23,912 nt of DNA. It comes from JBGPJM01 sp041485385 (GTDB taxonomy: Bacteria > Planctomycetota > Phycisphaerae > Phycisphaerales > UBA1924). Location of the stretch: positions 1 to 23,912 of the forward strand of contig JBGPJM010000055.1 of NCBI GenBank assembly GCA_041485385.1, read 5' to 3'. The notes under the pieces are model-generated. The model made no database searches. It was not told the DNA's origin and worked only from the letters and a program-made list of their open reading frames with translations. Shown here piece by piece: positions 8,503 to 16,326 of the stretch (position 1 is its first letter; each line of letters begins with the position of its first letter). The translations under genes were made by a program, and so were the position numbers.

Positions 8503-9906
8503 CTACCTGCGGCGCGGCGGGAACAGGAACTTCATCGCCTTCGGGAGCCTCGCTGCCCAGGCGCTCTCGTTGTGCTTTGCGCCGTCCTCGATCACCAGGA
8601 GCTGCTCGCTCCCCGCCCCACCCACCCCGCCCCGCTCCTTCAGCCACTGTTTCAGATCCGTCGCCGCCTGCATGAGCTTCTGGCTCTCGGACTTCCCCTT
8701 GACATCGTCGCCCGCCTCGCTTCCGCCCATCGCCAGGAATGCGCGCGACGGGACCACTTTCGCCTCCCCGACGACGTCTTTCCAGATCTCCCGCCCGCCC
8801 AGCACCAGCGACGGGCTCTCGATGAGCACCTTCCCGAAGGTTTCCGGGTGCCTCACCGTCGCGTAAAGCGAGATCAGGCCGCCCAACGACGACCCGCCGA
8901 TTGCCGTGTCCTCCGGCCCGGTCTTCACCCGCACGGCCCGCTCTACCCGCGGCATAACTTCATGCAGGATCCACTCGACGTACTGCTCGCCGCGGGGCTC
9001 GACGTCCTTCATCGCCTTCACCGGCAGGTACTCGGACAATCGCTCGTTGCCCGCGTTCGGGATCCCCACCACGATGAACGGCTCGACCTCTCCGTCCTTG
9101 ATCAGACGCACGGCCGTCTCATCGACTCCCCATTCCGCGGGTATCCCCGCGTGTTTCTGGAACAGGTTCTGTCCGTCGTGCATGTACAGCACGGGGTAGC
9201 GACGCTCGGCGCTCGCCGGATCGTCGTACTCCGGAGGAAGCCAGACGAGCAGGTCGCGGCTCTGCATGGGCACTCCGCCGCCGGCCGTCTGGATCCGCAC
9301 GATCCGCCCGCCGGCGACCGCGATGGGGGCGTAGGCGTCGTCCGCCGATGCGCCCAGCGCCGCGCCGGTCCGCTGGTCGATCCATTTCTCCACCACGAAC
9401 TCGATCGCGGGCGGCGCGCCCGCCTCGATCCTGGACGGATCCAGCAGCGGTAGCAGGCGGTTGTCGATGTCCTTCCCGTCGGCGGCGACTTCGACGTGGT
9501 CCCAGTCGCCACGAGTGAACTTGAATCCCATCCGTGAGTCGAGCGTCGGTTTCTTCAGCGCGATCTGCCATCTGCCGTCGCTGCGCTGCGTCATCTTCCA
9601 CCCGGGGTCACCGGGGTTCCAGCCGTTGTGGTTCGTGCCGATGTAGATCGGCGATGAACTGCTCGCCAGCTTCGAGCGGTCCTCCACGACGATGACGAAG
9701 CCCTGCGGGAGCGACTCCGGCTGCACCCCGGGCGGCTGACGAGCCGGACCCGGCGACACGTTCGCGCCGAGGCTCACGGGCGCGCCGGAAAAATCCGGGC
9801 GGGCGCGGGAGCGGTCCATCATCAGTGCGAGGAGGCCAACCAGAACAACGGGGCTTAACAGCCAGATGACCAGGCCCGTCCGCCCAAGCCGAAGCTCCTT
9901 GGCCAT
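8503..9906 (-). CDS. Membrane-anchored esterase with starch-binding-like domain
   Basis: The 467-residue protein starts at the ATG at 9906; the open frame to 10032 adds only sequence without domain features. Residues 10-30 form one hydrophobic helix, so the rest is probably outside the cytoplasm. Residues about 68-170 resemble a CBM20/CBM48 carbohydrate-binding fold (IYIGTNHNGWNPGDPGW, then DGRWQIAL). Residues about 215-460 are an alpha/beta-hydrolase of the putative-esterase (Fes/feruloyl esterase D) group. YPVLYMHDGQNLF (237-249) is typical, the nucleophile is expected in GGSSLGG (Ser340), and the His in AKHNES (His445) fits the triad. Substrate is unknown; an ester-linked glycan or siderophore is possible by family. 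It lies between the SOD gene and rsmB. Confidence 0.88.
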   Translation of the reverse strand: MAKELRLGRTGLVIWLLSPVVLVGLLALMMDRSRARPDFSGAPVSLGANVSPGPARQPPGVQPESLPQGFVIVVEDRSKLASSSSPIYIGTNHNGWNPGDPGWKMTQRSDGRWQIALKKPTLDSRMGFKFTRGDWDHVEVAADGKDIDNRLLPLLDPSRIEAGAPPAIEFVVEKWIDQRTGAALGASADDAYAPIAVAGGRIVRIQTAGGGVPMQSRDLLVWLPPEYDDPASAERRYPVLYMHDGQNLFQKHAGIPAEWGVDETAVRLIKDGEVEPFIVVGIPNAGNERLSEYLPVKAMKDVEPRGEQYVEWILHEVMPRVERAVRVKTGPEDTAIGGSSLGGLISLYATVRHPETFGKVLIESPSLVLGGREIWKDVVGEAKVVPSRAFLAMGGSEAGDDVKGKSESQKLMQAATDLKQWLKERGGVGGAGSEQLLVIEDGAKHNESAWAARLPKAMKFLFPPRRR

Positions 9907-9971
9907 CGCTTGCGCTCCGAGTGGGACCGGTTCTTCGCGCCGGATCGCCTTGCAAGAAAACCGCGGTCCGG

Positions 9972-10607
9972 TCAACCCCTGACTTTGTCCAGGTTCTTGC
10001 CGACCTGGGCCCAGTTCACCACGTTCCACCAAGCGGCCACATAATCAGGTCGACGGTTCTGATAGTTCAAGTAGTACGCGTGTTCCCACACGTCCAGCCC
10101 CATGATCGGCGTACCCCCGCAGCCGGCGATCGTCTCCCCCATAATGGGGTTATCCTGGTTGGCGGTCGAGCAGATGGAGAGCTTCCCGTCCTTGGCGCAG
10201 AGCCAAGCCCAGCCCGATCCGAAACGCCCTGTCGCCGCAGCCGCGAACTTCTCCTTGAACGTCTCGAATGTACCGAAATCGCGCTTAATCGCCTCGGCGA
10301 GGGTGCCAGATGGCGCCCCGCCGCCGCCCTTGCCTGCTGGCGCCATGATCGTCCAGAACATCGAATGATTCAGGTGTCCGCCGCCGTTGTTTCGCACGGT
10401 GGTGCGAATGCCGTCAGGCAGCCTCGCGATGGCACGGCAAACCTCTTCGACGGGTTTGTTGGCCCACTCAGTTCCTTCCAGCGCCTTGTTCGCATTGGTC
10501 ACATAGGCGTTGTGGTGCTTCCCATGATGGATTTCCATGGTCTTGGCGTCGATGCTGGGCTCGAGCGCGTTGGCCGGGAAGGGCAGCGATGGGAGAGTAA
10601 AGGGCAT
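9972..10607 (-). CDS. Superoxide dismutase, Fe/Mn family (probably Mn)
   Basis: The enzyme converts superoxide to oxygen and hydrogen peroxide. It has 211 residues, normal for the family, and starts at an ATG preceded by AGGAG nine bases upstream. The four metal ligands are visible: His27 in MEIHHGKHH, His81 in GGGHLNHSMFW, and the Asp and His of LDVWEHAYYLNYQNRRPDY. Gly77 in GGGH and the NQDNP block favour manganese over iron, though cambialistic use is possible. There is no signal peptide, so it is cytoplasmic. It is the first gene of the minus-strand block and has its own candidate promoter. The open frame upstream to 10670 overlaps that promoter and is not coding. Confidence 0.96.
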   Translation of the reverse strand: MPFTLPSLPFPANALEPSIDAKTMEIHHGKHHNAYVTNANKALEGTEWANKPVEEVCRAIARLPDGIRTTVRNNGGGHLNHSMFWTIMAPAGKGGGGAPSGTLAEAIKRDFGTFETFKEKFAAAATGRFGSGWAWLCAKDGKLSICSTANQDNPIMGETIAGCGGTPIMGLDVWEHAYYLNYQNRRPDYVAAWWNVVNWAQVGKNLDKVRG

Positions 10608-10640
10608 CGGCGGGCTCCTGAACGACCGAGAATATCGGGA

Positions 10641-10670
10641 AATAGACGGTATTTCTCCGGATCGGGTCAA
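10641..10670 (-). promoter_or_regulatory. Candidate sigma-70-type promoter of the SOD gene
   Basis: On the minus strand TTGACC (10665-10670) is followed after 18 bp by TCTATT (10641-10646). Transcription would start near 10634, leaving a leader of about 27 bases that contains the AGGAG ribosome-binding site. The -35 matches the consensus at five of six positions and the -10 at four of six. Confidence 0.45.
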
Positions 10671-10993
10671 AAACCTCGAACGCGCAGCGGATCAGATGGG
10701 TTGCCCCTTGCGAGCCGCGTCAACAGCGAGTATCTTCGAGTCTCTCCTCGGGCTCGACGCGGATTCGTGTTGGAGTACGGCCTGAGCCTACCCGGCCCGA
10801 TAAAAGTGTCAACGTGGGAAATGGTGCCTGAGGCACGCCGGTTTGTAGATCGTGAATGGCGCATGCGGAGGCGTGCGGGCTGTTCAACTAGCAAAGATAC
10901 ACAGTTTGGAGCAATTCTAAAGAGGGGAAACCTGGAGGGGATGTTCGCCGTATACATGCTGATGGCGCGGCGAGGCCGGGCATCGGTTCGGGA

Positions 10994-11008
10994 CATGCAC
11001 GGTGCATG
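10994..11008. promoter_or_regulatory. Operator-like palindrome upstream of the sigma factor gene
   Basis: CATGCAC and GTGCATG form a perfect 7-bp inverted repeat around one central base. The octamer GGGACATG overlaps its left edge (10990-10997) and recurs at 11014-11021, a 24-bp step. The size and symmetry suit a dimeric repressor or activator site; the regulator is unknown. Confidence 0.35.
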
Positions 11009-11163
11009 CCCTTGGGACATGGGTCAGCGGCGATCGGCCATCAGAAGAAATGTTGGGGATCTGTCGGTCGGGTCGATCTGTGGATAAACCAATCGCAGCC
11101 TTTCACGAAGCTGTGAAGCTGGGTAGGCTGCCCAAGGAGCAGGGCGCTCCTCGAAAGTGACGC

Positions 11164-12261
11164 ATGATGATGAGCAATCTGTCGACAAAAACCCCGAGCC
11201 CGCTCGAGCAGCACCGGCGCCGCAGCCGCGTGCAGCTTTCGGCGTCGGAGCCCCAGCCCGGCGCGCGGAAGGTGAAGCGCGCGCTGAGCAAGGAGGACGA
11301 GAAGCTTCTCGCGTCGATCCTTTCGTGCGAGATGGACTTCATCGACAGCCCGGTCTTCCGCGAGCCGGATGCCGAGAAGAAGATCTACGACGAGGCGCCC
11401 GACGTCGCCAAGCCGGATACGAGCTGGTACCACCCGGTGATGGACGATCTGTCGCCGGGGAAGAGCCGGACCGTGAAGAGCGCCCAGCAAGTGATCCTGA
11501 CGGGCGCCGAGGAACGCGTGCTGTTCCATCAGTTCAACTACGCGCGGTTCCGGGTGTGGAGCCTGCAGAACGAGGTGAACGCCTCGGCCTCCAAGAAGCC
11601 CACGCCGGAGCAGGCCGAGCAGATGCTGAGCTGGAACGGGCGTGCCGAGGTCATCCGCGAGCAGATCGCCGAGACCAACCTGGCGCTGGTGCTGGCGATG
11701 GCCAAGCGCACCCGCATGAGCGAGGTGGACTTCGCCGATCTGGTTAGCGAGGGGAACATGGCCCTGCTCCGGGCGGTTGACAAGTTCGATGCCGGGCGCG
11801 GGTACAAGTTCAGCACCTACGCCTGCCGCGCCATCCTCAAGGCGTTCAGCCGCCAGGGGATGAAGCTCAGCAAGTACCGTCAGCGGTTCCCGACGGACTT
11901 CGACCCCAAGCTCGAGAAGAGCAACTTCCTCGAGATGAAGCGGTCGGGCTTCGAGAAGGACGCGGCCGAAGAGGTCAAGCGGATTGTCCTGGACAACCGC
12001 GCGGCCCTCACCGACGTTGAGCGGACGGTGATCGAGCACCGATTCGGCCTCGAGTCGGGCGAGAACGAGAAGCCGATGACGCTGGAGCAGGTCGGCCAGA
12101 TCATCGGCGTCACGAAGGAGCGCGTCCGCCAGATCCAGAACAAGGCCATGGAGAAGATCCGCCTGGAGCTGGAGACGAACTTCCTCGGGACCCGCACGGC
12201 CGAAGAGGCCGAGGCCGCCGAGGGAGACGAGCCGCCGGCGGAGATCACGGCGCTGAACTGA
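11164..12261 (+). CDS. Sigma-70 family RNA polymerase sigma factor (atypical, non-ECF)
   Basis: The 365-residue protein has an N-terminal region of about 110 residues without known motifs. A region 1.2-like helix follows (LTGAEERVLFHQFNYARF, 112-129). Region 2 (about 170-230) contains NLALVLAMAKR, DLVSEGNMALLRAVDKFD and GYKFSTYACRAILKAFSR. Region 4 (about 281-335) has LTDVERTVIEHRFGL and a helix-turn-helix ending TKERVRQIQNKAMEKIR. No clear region 3 is seen, only about 50 residues linking regions 2 and 4. Region 2.3 lacks the tryptophans used by housekeeping sigma factors to melt promoters. The C-terminus is acidic. Start choice among three consecutive Met codons is open, and the ribosome-binding site is weak. 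The gene stands alone and ends at a strong terminator. Confidence 0.92.
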   Translation: MMMSNLSTKTPSPLEQHRRRSRVQLSASEPQPGARKVKRALSKEDEKLLASILSCEMDFIDSPVFREPDAEKKIYDEAPDVAKPDTSWYHPVMDDLSPGKSRTVKSAQQVILTGAEERVLFHQFNYARFRVWSLQNEVNASASKKPTPEQAEQMLSWNGRAEVIREQIAETNLALVLAMAKRTRMSEVDFADLVSEGNMALLRAVDKFDAGRGYKFSTYACRAILKAFSRQGMKLSKYRQRFPTDFDPKLEKSNFLEMKRSGFEKDAAEEVKRIVLDNRAALTDVERTVIEHRFGLESGENEKPMTLEQVGQIIGVTKERVRQIQNKAMEKIRLELETNFLGTRTAEEAEAAEGDEPPAEITALN

Positions 12262-12285
12262 GCGACGAACGCCAGAGACCACAAG

Positions 12286-12313
12286 AGCCCCTCGCGATGA
12301 GGGGCTTTTTTTC
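12286..12313 (+). terminator. Intrinsic terminator after the sigma factor gene
   Basis: AGCCCCTC (12286-12293) and GAGGGGCT (12299-12306) form a perfect 8-bp stem with a 5-base loop, followed by seven T residues. It begins 24 bases past the sigma factor stop codon. Confidence 0.93.
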
Positions 12314-12673
12314 GGGCGTTCGGCTTCCTGCGAATGGACGATGATGATCAGCCCCGCCGCGTGGGAAATCGCGGCACAGCCATCGCACGCTCGAATCCAC
12401 GAATGCGTCCTTCGCGGGTTGCGCTGAGCGCACGCCGCCAAGGCTCTTTGGTGTCTCCTCGGCGGGCCGTCGTTGTCCTCCCGGTTCTTGCCCGCCGGAA
12501 TCGATGACGAGGTCGGGTTTGGCGAGCCGAGGGATGTCGGGTATTCTGGGCCGTCCCAGCGGGGTCGCCGACTCCGGTACCGGCATTGCGTATCTCCAGC
12601 GTGGCCCCGGCGCGTGGTCGGATTGGTCGGCCCGGGGCGCCTTGCAGCATTCTTTCTTCGGGAGGCGTGATTC
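12314..12673. other. Intergenic region before mscL
   Basis: Apart from the candidate mscL promoter at 12519-12547 and the ribosome-binding site GGGAGG at 12659-12664, I see no feature in this 360-bp stretch. The short open frames on both strands have no recognisable protein character. Confidence 0.5.
12519..12547 (+). promoter_or_regulatory. Candidate sigma-70-type promoter of mscL
   Basis: TTGGCG (12519-12524) and TATTCT (12542-12547) are separated by exactly 17 bp, each matching the consensus at four of six positions. Transcription would start near 12554, giving an mscL leader of about 120 bases. Confidence 0.35.
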
Positions 12674-13090
12674 ATGCGAGTCATCAAGGAGTTCCGCGAC
12701 TTTGCCATCAAGGGCAACGTCGTGGACATGGCGGTGGGGATCATCATCGGGGCCGCGTTCGGCAAGATCGTGAGCTCGCTGGTGAACGACGTGCTCATGC
12801 CGCCCCTCGGCCTGGCGATGGGCGGCATGGATTTCTCGGACAAGTCGATCGAGCTCAAATCAGCGATCGTCGACGCGACCGGGAAGGAAACGGCTAAGGC
12901 GGTCGTTCTGCACTATGGCATGTTCATCAACACGATCATCGACTTCACCATCGTGGCGTTCGCGATCTTCCTGATGGTAAAGGCGATCAACGCGGCCAAG
13001 AAGAAGGAAGCCGCGGCCCCGGCGCCGGCCCCGCCGAGCAAGCAGGAACTGCTACTCACCGAGATCCGCGACCTGCTGAAGGCCAGGTGA
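12674..13090 (+). CDS. mscL: Large-conductance mechanosensitive channel MscL
   Basis: MscL forms a pentameric inner-membrane pore that opens under membrane tension to release solutes during hypo-osmotic shock. The 138-residue protein is the normal size. The N-terminal helix MRVIKEFRDFAIKGNVVDMAVGIIIGAAFGKIVSSLVNDVLMPP-type block (residues 1-44) is characteristic, including the Gly/Ala-rich pore-lining first transmembrane segment. The second membrane segment is near residues 78-98 (MFINTIIDFTIVAFAIFLMVK). A Pro/Ala-rich linker leads to the C-terminal helix ELLLTEIRDLLKAR. GGGAGG precedes the ATG by nine bases. The gene converges with the kinase gene, with 26 bp between the two stops. Confidence 0.97.
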   Translation: MRVIKEFRDFAIKGNVVDMAVGIIIGAAFGKIVSSLVNDVLMPPLGLAMGGMDFSDKSIELKSAIVDATGKETAKAVVLHYGMFINTIIDFTIVAFAIFLMVKAINAAKKKEAAAPAPAPPSKQELLLTEIRDLLKAR

Positions 13091-13116
13091 TACGGGCCGG
13101 AGAATCCCTGATCGGT

Positions 13117-15489
13117 TCAGTGCGGCCGGCCGGTGGAGACAGGCCCGGTGGCCGTGGTCTCCACGCTGGAGGGGCCCGGGGGCTCGGGGAGCAGGCCTGC
13201 GCCATAGGCGCCAGAGGCTCGGTCGGGTTTGGTGGGGCGGGCCTTGGCCAGGTCACCGTAGGTCTTGAGCTCGGCGGAGAGTCGCTTGATCTCGGCGGAG
13301 TCGTTGAGCCGGGCAGGATCGTAGAGGTCGCGGAGAGTCCACAGCAGAAGGAGATGGATATTGGTGTTGCCGGAGGCGGCATGGAGGTCGTCGGCGCGCC
13401 GGCGGAGATCGGCGGCGGTCTCGCGCAGCGCCGTGCTCCGCGCGGAAGGATCCGTCCCCGATGATGGGTCTCGCAAGAGCGAGCGCGCGCTCGCGGCGGC
13501 GCGTATGGCGTCCAGACGCGTGAGCCACGGGTCGGCGGGCTGGAGGATGGCGGCCCATTTGGCGCGGTTGCGGTCCAGGACGGCCGATGCCTCCGCGGGG
13601 TCGCCATCGAGCGTGAGCCAGAGCCCCAGGGTGCTCTCCCAGAGGAGGGTGTTGAGGTCGCTCGCGCCGTGCGCCGGCGCGGCGGAGGATTCCTCGCCCC
13701 CGGACCCCGACGCGCGGCCGACCATTGAGCGGGCGACATCGATGCGTTTGGCCCACATCGCGACCACCTGATCAGGGTCGCCGAGGATGCGGGGGCCGAA
13801 GAGCCACTCGACGAAATAGGTCTCCTGGAGCACCGCCGCGTCGACGTCGCACAGCAGCTCCGGCTTCATGACGTTCCGGAGGGCGCCGACGATGCTCCGC
13901 ATGTGGTTCCGTGACTCCTGCCCGACGGCGGCGGCGAAGCTGGCATTGGCGGCCTGGTCTTCCTTGCGACCGACGTCCAGGGCGAGCATGGCGTTCTGGA
14001 CCTTGCGGTCGGTGGCGAGGTACCAGAGGTAGGCGCCGATGCCGACGCCGGCGGCGACGGCGATCGTGAGCGTGAGCACGAGCAATGCGATGGCGGGCCG
14101 GCGACGCACCCACAGCGCGGCGACCTTCAACACCGACGGGCGCATCCACGCAATAGGCCGGCGGCCCAGCCATCGCTCGAGGTCGTCGGCGAGCGCGGCC
14201 GCGGATTCGTGGCGGTGCTCGGAGCGCGGCGAGAGCGCTCGACGGCAGATCGCGTCGACGTCGGTCGGAACATCGGCACGGAGCGAGCGGAGGCTGATGG
14301 CTTCGCGCCGGCCGCGGAGCGGATCGTGCGTCTGGTCAACCTCGGCCGGGGTGGCGCCGTTTGGGGACCTGCGGGTCAGGAGGTAGAAGAGGAGGCCACC
14401 GAGGGCGTAGATGTCGGAAGCGGTCGAGAACGCCGCCGCGTCCAGGCGGTACTGCTCGGGTGACATGAAGGCAAGGTTGCCGCCCGGGCGAGTGGAGTAG
14501 GGCGAGGGCGAATCAGGCGAGCCGGGGGGCGCGTCGTGTCCGAGCCGGACGGCGATGCCGAAATCGGCCACCTTGGGTTGGCCGGATTCGTCGAGGAGGA
14601 CGTTGCTGGGCTTGATGTCGCAGTGGATGAGGCCCGCCGCGTGGGCGGCATGAACGCCGCGGGCGATACGGGCCACGAGCTCGGCGGCCTGCCTCGCCTG
14701 GACGGGTCCGGGCTGGGAGGCGAGGAACTGCTGGAGGTCGCCGTTGGGGAGAAACTCGTAGACAAGGTAGGGATCTCCAGAGTCGGCGATCCCGCAGTCT
14801 TGGACACGGACGACGCCGGGGTGCGAGATCCGGCGGACCTTGGTGGCCTCCTCGAAGAAGGCATCGCGGGCGCGGGGGTGCGAAGAGTGGTTGCGGAGGA
14901 TCTTGATGGCGATGAGCGCCTCGTGGTCGGCCTCGGAGAGCGCGCGGTCGATGGCCTCGTAGACAAGCCCCGAAGCGCCGGCGCCGAGGAAGCGTCGGAG
15001 GAGGTAACGGGGGACGCCGCGGGCGTCGCGGGGACCGAAGTCACAGGGCGTCGGCAGGGGCGGGGAGAGGGGCCCGGATGGATCGTCGGGCCTGACCGCT
15101 GAGGTGGAGAACATGGCCAGGCCGAGCTGGGCGGCGTCGCGGATGGCGCCCGACAGGGCGGGGTACTGGGCGCTGAGCGTGCGGACGGCGTCCTCGGTGG
15201 GCTTCCCGGAGCCCGAGAGCGCGCGAAGGGCCATGTCGATGGCGGCGTCCAGGGCGTCGGCATTGCAGACGAGGTCGGGGATGGCGCCGAGGTAGCGCTC
15301 GAGGGAGACGGCCAGAGAGGCCTCGATGCGGCAGCGACCGTCGGCCTCGATAAGGTCGGCCAGATCAGTCTGGGAGCACCCGCCCAGGGCGCGGAGGAAC
15401 GCGGCGAGGTCGGGGTCGGCGCCCGGCAAGGCGTAGAGGGCGCGGATCTTTCCCGCCGGGGTTTCGGGCATGGGCTGGAAATCGACCAT
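13117..15489 (-). CDS. Membrane Ser/Thr protein kinase coupled to an ECF sigma factor
   Basis: The 790-residue protein starts at an ATG that shares one base with the stop of the upstream sigma gene (TGATG), implying translational coupling. Residues 1-160 are an uncharacterised cytoplasmic region. The kinase domain spans about 161-440, with a Gly-rich loop GAGASGLVYEA (169-179), AIKIL with Lys196, catalytic loop HCDIKPSNVLL (289-299, Asp291), DFGIA (309-313) and MSPEQY. The HRD arginine is replaced by Cys290. A single transmembrane helix lies near 465-490, leaving a C-terminal domain of about 300 residues outside the cytoplasm. That part has no family I recognise and may sense a signal. Kinases next to ECF sigma genes are known in Planctomycetota; regulation of the neighbouring sigma factor by phosphorylation is inference. 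Confidence 0.92.
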   Translation of the reverse strand: MVDFQPMPETPAGKIRALYALPGADPDLAAFLRALGGCSQTDLADLIEADGRCRIEASLAVSLERYLGAIPDLVCNADALDAAIDMALRALSGSGKPTEDAVRTLSAQYPALSGAIRDAAQLGLAMFSTSAVRPDDPSGPLSPPLPTPCDFGPRDARGVPRYLLRRFLGAGASGLVYEAIDRALSEADHEALIAIKILRNHSSHPRARDAFFEEATKVRRISHPGVVRVQDCGIADSGDPYLVYEFLPNGDLQQFLASQPGPVQARQAAELVARIARGVHAAHAAGLIHCDIKPSNVLLDESGQPKVADFGIAVRLGHDAPPGSPDSPSPYSTRPGGNLAFMSPEQYRLDAAAFSTASDIYALGGLLFYLLTRRSPNGATPAEVDQTHDPLRGRREAISLRSLRADVPTDVDAICRRALSPRSEHRHESAAALADDLERWLGRRPIAWMRPSVLKVAALWVRRRPAIALLVLTLTIAVAAGVGIGAYLWYLATDRKVQNAMLALDVGRKEDQAANASFAAAVGQESRNHMRSIVGALRNVMKPELLCDVDAAVLQETYFVEWLFGPRILGDPDQVVAMWAKRIDVARSMVGRASGSGGEESSAAPAHGASDLNTLLWESTLGLWLTLDGDPAEASAVLDRNRAKWAAILQPADPWLTRLDAIRAAASARSLLRDPSSGTDPSARSTALRETAADLRRRADDLHAASGNTNIHLLLLWTLRDLYDPARLNDSAEIKRLSAELKTYGDLAKARPTKPDRASGAYGAGLLPEPPGPSSVETTATGPVSTGRPH

Positions 15490-16190
15490 CACGAGTTCTC
15501 CGGCTCGAGGAGCGTGCGGAGGCGCGCCTTGATGCGCGTCCAACGCTTGTCGACCGCGTGGATGGAGAGACCGGACACCTCGGAGACGACGGCGCGGGGA
15601 GTGTCGTTGAACCACAGGGCGAGGATGGTCCGGTCCAGAGGGTCGTCGAGAGTCAGGAAGACGCGCTGCAGCTCGATGTCCGCGGCCTGGTCGGACTCCG
15701 GGCCGACGGACCGGAGCTGAGACAGCAGCCGCTGCGCCAGCGGGCTGTCCTCCCCCTCGACGGCCCGCAGGCGCTTGATCGCCCGGTGCTTGTCGATCAG
15801 CGCGTTGTCGGCGGCGCGGAAGACCAGCGCCCAGAGCTGGGCCTCGGTCGTCGCCTCGACACGCCCAGTGAGAACGAAGAGGTCGAGCCTGCGTCCGAGC
15901 GTGGAGAGGATCTCCTGCGAATCGAAGAGACGGCGCATCGCCGGGCTGAGCTTGCCCCGGACACGACGGCGGATGCGCGCGCCATAGTCCCGGACGAAGA
16001 TGGCGGCGGCGGCGCGATCGCCGGCCCGCATCCGGTCGAGGAGATCGGCGACGGTACACGGTGGGATGGAGGGGTCGTGGCCTCTGGCGACCGGACGGTG
16101 CTCGCGCGGGACGGAGGTGGGCGAAGCATCGTTTTCGACCTGCGCGGCGAGTGCTGCGCTCTCGACGTCGTGGTCGTGAGCCGGGGTCAT
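15489..16190 (-). CDS. ECF-type RNA polymerase sigma factor
   Basis: The 233-residue protein has a region 2 at about residues 45-140 (VADLLDRMRAGDRAAAAIFVRDYGARIRRRVRGKL, with LFDSQEILSTLGRRLDLF and ALVFRAADNALIDKHR). A region 4 follows near 170-228 (LTLDDPLDRTILALWFNDTPRAVVSEVSGLSIHAVDKRW, the last part being the recognition helix). The first 45 residues are extra and unstructured in appearance. The ATG has a good ribosome-binding site, GAGGTGA. A T8 tract just precedes it on the coding strand. The stop overlaps the kinase start by one base. No anti-sigma gene is present, so the kinase is the likely control partner. The gene is divergent from the exported-protein gene at 16327. Confidence 0.9.
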   Translation of the reverse strand: MTPAHDHDVESAALAAQVENDASPTSVPREHRPVARGHDPSIPPCTVADLLDRMRAGDRAAAAIFVRDYGARIRRRVRGKLSPAMRRLFDSQEILSTLGRRLDLFVLTGRVEATTEAQLWALVFRAADNALIDKHRAIKRLRAVEGEDSPLAQRLLSQLRSVGPESDQAADIELQRVFLTLDDPLDRTILALWFNDTPRAVVSEVSGLSIHAVDKRWTRIKARLRTLLEPENS

Positions 16191-16326
16191 TGCGTCACCT
16201 CAAAAAAAAGAAACTGAATAGGGCTGTCCAACTGCGTCCGCGCCGAGCGTCTCTCTATGCAGCGATGCCCGACGGCGAGTCCATCACGATGAGCGCCGGG
16301 AGCCGCGGAATACAAGGAGGCGGTCC

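Larger units (their letters stand above)
10608..11163. other. Intergenic regulatory region between SOD and sigma factor genes
   Basis: This 556-bp divergent gap carries no convincing gene; open frames in it have no recognisable protein features. It looks less GC-rich than the flanking genes. It contains the SOD promoter, a perfect palindrome at 10994-11008 within a pair of GGGACATG direct repeats (10990 and 11014), and a consensus DnaA-box 9-mer at 11079-11087. I could not identify a good promoter for the sigma factor gene, although GATAAA at 11084-11089 could be part of a -10 region. Confidence 0.5.

Noticed and set aside
10667..11020. 117-codon minus-strand open frame upstream of the SOD gene
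   Set aside because: No recognisable motif or ribosome-binding site, and it overlaps the SOD promoter and the operator-like palindrome.
11041..12858. 605-codon minus-strand open frame
   Set aside because: It crosses the sigma factor gene, its terminator and the start of mscL in antisense, with no protein family.
15490..16059. Upstream extension of the kinase reading frame
   Set aside because: This part lies in another frame over the ECF sigma gene, has Arg/Pro-rich shadow composition, and the ATG at 15489 overlaps the sigma stop as expected for coupled genes.
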